The position numbers and the translations under genes are program-made. From contig CAKPJM010000039.1 in NCBI GenBank assembly GCA_934162625.1, positions 1 to 9,967 of the forward strand: a DNA stretch of 9,967 nt. The letters run 5' to 3'. The DNA is from an uncultured Clostridia bacterium. GTDB taxonomy: Bacteria; Bacillota; Clostridia; TANB77; CAG-508. Each line of letters opens with the position of its first letter. Position 1 is the first letter of the stretch. Positions 5,782 through 9,967 of the stretch are shown here, in pieces. A model generated the notes under the pieces. That model was not told where the DNA came from, did not search any database, and saw only the letters and a program-made list of their open reading frames with translations.

Positions 5782-6987
5782 CTATTTATTTATTACTTCC
5801 ATTGTTTCTTCTGCTATTTCTAGTTCTTCGTTTGTTGGTATTACATACATTGGTATTCTAGATGTTGGTTTGCTTATTATTCCTTCATATTGTTCATTAT
5901 CATTATGTGATGAATCAAATTCTATTCCTAATTCCTCTAATCCTTCTACACATCTATTTACAACATCTGGATTATGTTCTCCTATTCCACCTTCAAATAT
6001 TATTGCATCTACATGTCCTAATATTGCCATATATGCACCAATATATTTTTTTACTCTATGTGCAAACATTTTTAATGCAAGTTCTGCTCTTTCATTTCCT
6101 TGTTTGCTTAATTCTTTTAAGTCTCTTACATCCCCTGTTATTCCTGTTATTCCTAATAATCCTGATTTTTTATTTAGTATTGTCATCATTTCATCTATGC
6201 TTAAATTTTCTTTTTTCATTACAAATTCTAATATTGCTGGATCTAAATCTCCTGAACGTGTTCCCATTATTAATCCCTCTAATGGTGTTAATCCCATTGT
6301 AGTTTCAACACATTTTCCATTTTTTACAGCGGCTATACTAGATCCATTTCCTAAATGGCAAGAAATTATGTTTATATCTTCTTTATTTTTTCCTAATACT
6401 TTTGCTGCTTCTTTTGTTATGAATTTGTGTGATGTACCATGAGCACCATATCTTTTTATTGCATATTTCTCATAATATTCATATGGAATTGCATATAGTG
6501 ATGCTTCTTCTGGAATTGTTGTATGGAATGATGTATCGAAAACTAATACTTGTGGTATATTTGGCATTATTTTTGTACAAGCATCAATTCCTTGAATATG
6601 TGCTGGATTATGAAGTGGAGCATATTCTATTGCTTTTTTGTATTCACTCATTACTTCATCTGTAACTAGAGTAGCCTCTGTAAATTTAGGTCCTCCATTT
6701 ACTATTCTATGTCCTATACCATTTATTTCAGATAAATCTTTTATTGCTCCTGTTTCTGGATTTGTTAAATATTCTATTACTGTTTCAAACGCTTTTGTAT
6801 GGTCTGGTAATTCTACTTCATCTCTTACCTTTGGTCCATTTCCTTTTTTATATTCTATAAATGGTTTATTTATTCCTGCGCCACCTATTCTATCGCATCT
6901 TCCTGATGCTAATACGTTATCATTTTCCATATCTATTAATTGATATTTCAAAGATGAACTTCCGCAGTTTACTACTAATATTTTCAT
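5782..6987 (-). CDS. ackA: Acetate kinase
   Basis: 401 aa, the standard length. It converts acetyl phosphate and ADP to acetate and ATP. Family motifs: VVNCGSSSLKYQL (5-17), GHRIVNGG (92-99, Arg94), DTSFHTT (151-157), GAHGTSHKF (181-189), HLGNGSS (211-217), MGLTPLEGLIMGTRSGDLDP (231-250) and FEGGIGEH (331-338). GHRIVNGG carries Asn where many family members have His. The ATG at 6985-6987 follows AAAGGAGAG and is preferred over an open extension 17 codons upstream that crosses a leader hairpin. It follows pta on the same strand, 199 bp downstream, with structured RNA between them. No in-frame CGG. Confidence 0.96.
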   Translation of the reverse strand: MKILVVNCGSSSLKYQLIDMENDNVLASGRCDRIGGAGINKPFIEYKKGNGPKVRDEVELPDHTKAFETVIEYLTNPETGAIKDLSEINGIGHRIVNGGPKFTEATLVTDEVMSEYKKAIEYAPLHNPAHIQGIDACTKIMPNIPQVLVFDTSFHTTIPEEASLYAIPYEYYEKYAIKRYGAHGTSHKFITKEAAKVLGKNKEDINIISCHLGNGSSIAAVKNGKCVETTMGLTPLEGLIMGTRSGDLDPAILEFVMKKENLSIDEMMTILNKKSGLLGITGITGDVRDLKELSKQGNERAELALKMFAHRVKKYIGAYMAILGHVDAIIFEGGIGEHNPDVVNRCVEGLEELGIEFDSSHNDNEQYEGIISKPTSRIPMYVIPTNEELEIAEETMEVINK

Positions 6988-7016
6988 TATATATTTCTCT
7001 CCTTTTATTTTATTTT

Positions 7017-7036
7017 GGGCAGACCAGGGTCTTCCC
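7017..7036 (-). promoter_or_regulatory. GC-rich leader hairpin before ackA
   Basis: On the minus strand, GGG-A-AGACC-CT-GGTCT-G-CCC folds into an 8-bp stem with one A/G mismatch. It ends about 30 nt before the ackA ATG and is followed by A-rich sequence, not T, so it is not a terminator. It could stabilise the mRNA 5' end or affect initiation. Confidence 0.4.
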
Positions 7037-7049
7037 ACCTACATTCATA

Positions 7050-7076
7050 ATTATAGTTTTATTAAAAACAAATCAA
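7050..7076 (-). promoter_or_regulatory. Possible internal promoter of ackA
   Basis: On the minus strand, TTGATT (7071-7076) and a consensus TATAAT (7050-7055) separated by 15 bp, shorter than ideal. If used, ackA can be expressed separately from pta, and the leader hairpin at 7017-7036 would lie close to the mRNA 5' end. Confidence 0.4.
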
Positions 7077-7091
7077 AATTAGTATATTGTG

Positions 7092-7161
7092 CATTTTATG
7101 AAGCAAGAAAACCGGAGGCGTGCGTGTGCACGTTGAGGATTTTATTGCTTCTAAGAAAATG
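7092..7161. repeat. Long interrupted hairpin between pta and ackA
   Basis: Nested complementary blocks: CATTTT (7092-7097) with AAAATG (7156-7161), GAAGCAA (7100-7106) with TTGCTTC (7145-7151), AAAACC (7108-7113) with GGATTTT (7137-7143), and CGTGC (7119-7123) with GCACG (7128-7132) around a GTGT loop. A purine-rich internal loop has GGAGG on one side and TTGAGG on the other. Neither end has a terminator T run. The symmetric stems with conserved-looking asymmetric loops suit a structured RNA or dispersed palindromic repeat; a pta-ackA mRNA processing site is also possible. Confidence 0.55.
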
Positions 7162-7186
7162 TGCAAGATGCTGATTTTCATTTGGT

Positions 7187-8185
7187 TTAGTTCTGTTGGG
7201 CTTGAACACATGTTATAGCCACAACTCCAACAATATCCTCTGCTTTACAACCTCTTGATAAATCATTAACTGGTTTTGCCATTCCTTGACACATTGGTCC
7301 ATAAGCTTCAGCTTTTGCTAATCTTTCTACTAACTTATATCCTATGTTTCCAGCTTCTAATTCTGGGAAAACTAATGTATTTGCTTTTCCAGCCACGTCA
7401 CTTCCTGGTGCTTTTGATTTTGCTATTTCTGGAATTATTGCTGCATCAAATTGCATTTCTCCATCAATTGCTAATTCTGGGTCTTTTTCTTTTGCAAGCT
7501 CTGTTGCTATTCTTACTTTATCTACTTCTTCTGCTTTTGCACTTCCTTTTGTAGAATATGAAAGCATTGCTACTTTTGGTTCTTTTCCTATTATTTGTTT
7601 AAAGCTCTTTGCTGTAGATATTGCTATTTCAGATAATTCTTCTGAATTTGGATTTTGATTCAATCCGCAATCTGCAAAAACAAATACTCCATTTTCTCCA
7701 TATTCACAGTTGGGAACTACCATTACAGAGAATGTAGAAACTATTTTTGTTACTGGTGCTGTTTTTAGAATTTGCAATGCTGGTCTTAATGTATCTGCTG
7801 TTGAATGTGCTGCCCCTGAAACTAGTCCATCTGCTTTTTCCTTTTTTACCATCATCATTCCGAAAAATACTGGGTCTTTCATTAATTCTTCTGCCTTTTC
7901 CATTGTCATGCCTTTATGTTTTCTAAGCTCATAAAAAGCTTCAACGAATTCTGTATAATTTTCTGAAGTACTTGGTTCTATTATTTCTGCTTTTGAAACA
8001 TCAAAACTATTTTCATTTGCTATTTTTAAAACTTCTTCTTTATTACCTATTAATACAACATTACAAAAATCTTGTTTTGAAATTAAATCTACTGCCTTTA
8101 ATGTTCTAATATCTGTTGCTTCTGGTAATACTATTGTTTTTCTTTGTTCTTTTGCTCTTTTTATAATATCTTCTAAAAAAGCCAT
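7187..8185 (-). CDS. pta: Phosphate acetyltransferase
   Basis: 332 aa, the short single-domain form typical of Firmicutes. It converts acetyl-CoA and phosphate to acetyl phosphate and CoA, feeding ackA. Visible motifs: IVLPEATDIRTLKA (18-31), KADGLVSGAAHSTADTLRPA (117-136), MLSYSTKGSA (207-216), DGEMQFDAA (241-249) and KPVNDLSRGCKAEDIV (304-319). Ser310, Arg311 and Asp317 correspond to the catalytic positions known in the family. The ATG at 8183-8185 follows a strong AAGGAGG. It is first in a pta-ackA unit behind a good promoter. No in-frame CGG. Confidence 0.96.
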   Translation of the reverse strand: MAFLEDIIKRAKEQRKTIVLPEATDIRTLKAVDLISKQDFCNVVLIGNKEEVLKIANENSFDVSKAEIIEPSTSENYTEFVEAFYELRKHKGMTMEKAEELMKDPVFFGMMMVKKEKADGLVSGAAHSTADTLRPALQILKTAPVTKIVSTFSVMVVPNCEYGENGVFVFADCGLNQNPNSEELSEIAISTAKSFKQIIGKEPKVAMLSYSTKGSAKAEEVDKVRIATELAKEKDPELAIDGEMQFDAAIIPEIAKSKAPGSDVAGKANTLVFPELEAGNIGYKLVERLAKAEAYGPMCQGMAKPVNDLSRGCKAEDIVGVVAITCVQAQQN

Positions 8186-8216
8186 TTTATATTCCTCCTT
8201 TTTAACATACTTAAAT

Positions 8217-8245
8217 ATTATATAAAGAATTTATGAAAAGTACAA
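8217..8245 (-). promoter_or_regulatory. Sigma-A promoter of pta-ackA
   Basis: On the minus strand, TTGTAC (8240-8245), 17 bp, TATAAT (8217-8222), followed by AAGGAGG at 8192-8198 and the pta ATG. Confidence 0.78.
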
Positions 8246-8280
8246 GATTTTTTTATAATTTTTTATATAAATAGAAGTTG

Positions 8281-8303
8281 GAGGTGTGAGGTGTGAGGTG
8301 TGA
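8281..8303. repeat. Three tandem copies of GAGGTGT
   Basis: A 7-bp unit repeated exactly three times plus two further bases, in the divergent spacer between the pta promoter and the rluD-like promoter. It is G-rich on the plus strand, unlike its surroundings. Replication-slippage repeat or protein-binding cluster; nothing decides between them. Confidence 0.7.
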
Positions 8304-8319
8304 TTTATTACAATTTAGT

Positions 8320-8348
8320 TTGCTTTTGTTGAATATAAATTATATAAT
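8320..8348 (+). promoter_or_regulatory. Promoter of the pseudouridine synthase gene
   Basis: TTGCTT (8320-8325), 17 bp, TATAAT (8343-8348). The ATG at 8366 follows only 18 bp later with GAGG at 8355-8358 as ribosome site, so the leader is very short. Confidence 0.65.
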
Positions 8349-8365
8349 TGTTTTGAGGTTTTTAT

Positions 8366-9268
8366 ATGAATTTAGAATATGTAGTTAAAGACTTGTCTTT
8401 ATATAAAACGGTTAGGCAAGTTCTGAAAAGTGAATTTAATATGTCTAATAGATTAATTACTAAATTAAAGTTTAATAAACTTATATTGTTAAATAGCGCA
8501 GAGACTTATTTGGATAAATTACTATCTATAGGAGATGTTGTTTATTGTAGTTTAGATTATGAAGAAGAATCTGAAAATATTGTTCCTACTAAAATGGATT
8601 TAAATATTCTATATGAAGATGATTGTTTTTTAATATTAAATAAATCTTACAATATGCCTGTCCATCCTTCTATTTTACATTATGATAATAGTTTATCTAA
8701 TGGAGTAAAGTATTATTTTGATTTAATTGGTCTTAAGAAAAAAATAAGACCTGTAAATAGATTGGATAGAGATACCACTGGTATTGTTATATTTGCAAAA
8801 AATGAGTATATTCAAGAATGCCTTATAAAGCAAATGCAAAATAAAACTTTTTATAAAGAGTATTTGGCTATTTTAAACGGTGTACCTAATCCTCCTTCTG
8901 GAATTATTGATGCTCCCATTGCAAGAAAAGAAAACAGTATAATAGAAAGATGTATAAGTTCAAATGGAGATAGTGCTATTTCTTGTTATAAAGTAATTGA
9001 TACTAATTTTAAAAGTGATATATCTTTGGTAAGCTTTGTTTTAAAAACTGGAAGAACTCATCAAATTAGATTACACTCTAAATTTATTGGTCACCCTATT
9101 TTAGGAGATACATTATATGGAGTGCCTTCTGCTCTTATTAAAAGACAAGCTCTTCACTCTTATAAAGTAAAATTTATTCATCCTATTATTAAGAAAAGCA
9201 TTGAAATTAAAGCCCCAATCCCAGATGATATGAATGGTGCTTTTGGAGCACAAATTTCTTTAGACTAA
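8366..9268 (+). CDS. RluA/RluD-family pseudouridine synthase
   Basis: 300 aa, the usual size. It isomerises uridine to pseudouridine in RNA, most often 23S rRNA. An S4-like RNA-binding region (about 12-70) precedes the catalytic domain. The signature is NRLDRDTTG (131-139) with catalytic Asp134; Asn replaces the His common before RLDR. Other family blocks are KEYLAIL (164-170), GRTHQIRLH (229-237), HPILGDTLYG (243-252) and the LHSYKVKFIHP stretch (263-273). The exact rRNA position cannot be assigned. Its stop lies 6 bp from the corrected stop of the convergent gerQ. CGG occurs twice but out of frame, and reading is unbroken. Confidence 0.92.
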   Translation: MNLEYVVKDLSLYKTVRQVLKSEFNMSNRLITKLKFNKLILLNSAETYLDKLLSIGDVVYCSLDYEEESENIVPTKMDLNILYEDDCFLILNKSYNMPVHPSILHYDNSLSNGVKYYFDLIGLKKKIRPVNRLDRDTTGIVIFAKNEYIQECLIKQMQNKTFYKEYLAILNGVPNPPSGIIDAPIARKENSIIERCISSNGDSAISCYKVIDTNFKSDISLVSFVLKTGRTHQIRLHSKFIGHPILGDTLYGVPSALIKRQALHSYKVKFIHPIIKKSIEIKAPIPDDMNGAFGAQISLD

Positions 9269-9274
9269 GATAGT

Positions 9275-9593
9275 TTATACTTGAAAGTCAGGGTTGTTTA
9301 TAAAAGGGTTTTCTGATATTGTAACAAATTTTATTGAATAAATATCGCAGTATAAAAGATTTGCATCTTGTATTGATCTAAGTACAATATAACTTGCTCC
9401 CACTTCTACCAATATCCCGTGTTCTGTCTTCTAAGTATGTTGTTCCAATTAAAAATTCAACTCTAACAAGTTTTCCTAAATGTTGTCTTAAAAATGCTGG
9501 TGTATATAATGCATTTGTGACTGTTTCAGGAGCCTTTTGGCTGTCTATTTCCATTGCTCTATATTCTGGAAAATTATAATTATTATAATACAT
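9275..9593 (-). CDS. gerQ: Spore coat/germination protein GerQ, read through one +1 frameshift at CGG
   Basis: GerQ is a coat protein needed for the cortex hydrolase CwlJ to work at germination. The 58-aa first segment (from ATG 9593) ends TPAFLRQHLGKLVRVEFLIG then TTYLEDRT. In that frame CGG follows, then unrelated residues and a stop at 9378-9380. Skipping the C gives GILVEVGASYIVLRS, then LLYCDIYSIKFVTI, the expected GerQ C-terminal fold, ending at TAA 9275-9277. The joined protein is 105 aa. The start at 9593 is chosen because GGAGG lies just upstream, inside an earlier in-frame ATG. The gene follows the cwlJ-like gene by 17 bp, the expected functional pairing. It could be a pseudogene, but everything beyond the shift is open and family-like. 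Confidence 0.88.
9417..9419 (-). other. +1 frameshift site, gerQ (ACA CGG GAT)
   Basis: CGG at codon 59 counted from the ATG at 9593. Omitting the C gives GGG ATA TTG (GIL) after DRT, the family continuation. This is the only one of the six sites where the recovered glycine codon is GGG rather than GGA. Confidence 0.88.
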
Positions 9594-9610
9594 AAATTCC
9601 TCCATAAATT

Positions 9611-9967
9611 TTAAGTTTGACTATATAAAGGTGTTGGTCTATAAAAACAATGTTCATTTATTCTTGTATGAAATGTTCCGTGATCCATTATATGGAAATG
9701 TATTAGGACATGTTGGATTAAACGGATTCATATACCATAAGCATTCCCCTATTTCATTTATTTTGTTTCCAGCAATTGCCCAATCAGCTATATTATAATG
9801 CTCATCTGTTGGCACCATATTGTAAATATTTTGTGCATTATATTGATTACCTAAGCTTTCCATGGCACAATCAAATTGTCCTGCTTGAAAAACTATATTC
9901 CTTATACTTCCGTCCTTGAGAAATTCTAGCATATTCTCCGCTCACTACTATTTACTCTATTCATTAT
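9611..9967 (-). CDS. cwlJ: CwlJ/SleB-type cell wall hydrolase, 3' part, with up to three +1 frameshifts at CGG
   Basis: C-terminal part of a Hydrolase_2 family spore-cortex hydrolase; the 5' end, with the catalytic Glu region, lies beyond the right edge. Four segments join: IMNRVNSSE (9967-9941), GEYARISQG (9939-9913), GSIRNIVFQAGQFDC through WYMNPFNPTCPNTFPYNGS (9911-9681), and GTFHTRINEHCFYRPTPLY to TAA (9679-9611). The NRV, VFQxGQF and MNPxxxTCP blocks identify the family. At each junction CGG is the zero-frame codon and skipping C gives GGA. The last junction is firm from the family C-terminus. The first two are inferred: the IMNRV frame hits a stop soon after 9940, and two +1 steps through CGG lead exactly into the GQF frame. 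A single -1 shift there cannot be excluded. gerQ follows 17 bp downstream. Confidence 0.82.
9678..9680 (-). other. +1 frameshift site, cwlJ C-terminal (TCA CGG AAC)
   Basis: Without a shift, the frame ends NGS-R-NISYKNK and stops at 9654-9656. Skipping the C of CGG gives NGS-GTFHTRINEHCFY, the expected end of this hydrolase family. Confidence 0.88.
9910..9912 (-). other. Probable +1 frameshift site, cwlJ middle (GGA CGG AAG)
   Basis: CGG is in frame with the GEYARISQG segment. Skipping C gives GGA AGT ATA (GSI) and enters the RNIVFQAGQF frame. It depends on the upstream site being real, because the downstream frame is also open for a short distance upstream. Confidence 0.65.
9938..9940 (-). 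other. Probable +1 frameshift site, cwlJ upstream (GAG CGG AGA)
   Basis: CGG is in frame with IMNRVNSSE, a family-like block. Continuing without a shift gives RRIC and a TAG at 9926-9928. Skipping C gives GGA GAA TAT and opens the next segment. Confidence 0.65.

Noticed and set aside
7017..7036. Intrinsic terminator between pta and ackA
   Set aside because: The stem is followed by A-rich sequence on the transcribed strand, with no T run.
6988..7038. N-terminal extension of acetate kinase by 17 residues
   Set aside because: The extension is not family-like, crosses a leader hairpin, and the internal ATG has a strong ribosome site.
9913..9941. A single -1 shift in the cwlJ-like gene instead of two +1 shifts
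   Set aside because: It would also join the frames, but both CGG triplets there are in exactly the frames needed for two +1 steps, matching the four other sites. Kept as an alternative.
2451..9967. Homopolymer sequencing error as the cause of the frame breaks
   Set aside because: Only one site (TCCCGG) has a run of C. The others (TCGCGG, ACACGGG, TCACGG, GGACGG, GAGCGG) do not, and housekeeping genes with long A/T runs are intact. A modification-linked base-calling error at CCGG-like sites is not fully excluded, but CCGG at 3838-3841 and 7112-7115 gives no break.
1..9967. tRNA genes, rRNA, CRISPR arrays or transposases
   Set aside because: None seen. In particular no tRNA that could explain CGG decoding lies in this window.

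Overview
Low-GC, spore-forming Firmicute, most likely a clostridial anaerobe. The support is the AT-rich DNA with AGGAGG-type ribosome sites, RNase Y with YmdB, a pta-ackA acetate pathway, and three spore genes (dipicolinate synthase B, GerQ, a CwlJ/SleB-type hydrolase). No gene-free stretch exceeds 300 bases.

Layout. 1-143: start of ymdB (-). 144-723: back-to-back promoters, a small foreign-looking gene (+) with its own promoter and terminator, and a palindromic element, all lying between ymdB and rny, which are adjacent in many Firmicutes. 724-2268: rny (-). 2451-3031: dpaB (-) in three reading frames. 3112-3186: a perfect 36-bp hairpin. 3185-4949: thiN followed by a membrane-anchored transglutaminase-like gene (-), translationally coupled. 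5060-5713: monofunctional GT51 glycosyltransferase (+), converging on ackA across a shared 28-bp-stem terminator. 5782-8185: pta then ackA (-), separated by a structured spacer. 8366-9268: RluA-family pseudouridine synthase (+). 9275-9967: cwlJ-like gene then gerQ (-), cwlJ running off the window.

Main observation. All three sporulation genes are broken into reading frames joined by +1 shifts, six in total. At every shift the zero-frame codon is CGG followed by A or G. Skipping the C gives a glycine codon (GGA five times, GGG once) and restores the family sequence. These six are the only CGG trinucleotides on the coding strand of the three genes, and all six are in frame. The seven intact genes and the ymdB fragment (about 2,400 codons) contain no in-frame CGG, although CGG does occur out of frame in several of them. 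Scattered sequencing error or ordinary gene decay explains this poorly. It suggests that CGG-R is decoded as glycine with a +1 shift (quadruplet decoding or C-skipping at a codon lacking its tRNA), possibly as a gate on spore-protein synthesis. The only in-frame CGG without a family-supported shift is codon 4 of the foreign-looking small gene, where the same shift would end translation after five residues.

How the genes work together: rny/ymdB act in RNA turnover and cyclic-nucleotide control; pta/ackA make ATP from acetyl-CoA; thiN makes thiamine pyrophosphate; the GT51 enzyme polymerises glycan; dpaB makes spore dipicolinate, whose release at germination activates CwlJ-type hydrolases that depend on GerQ.
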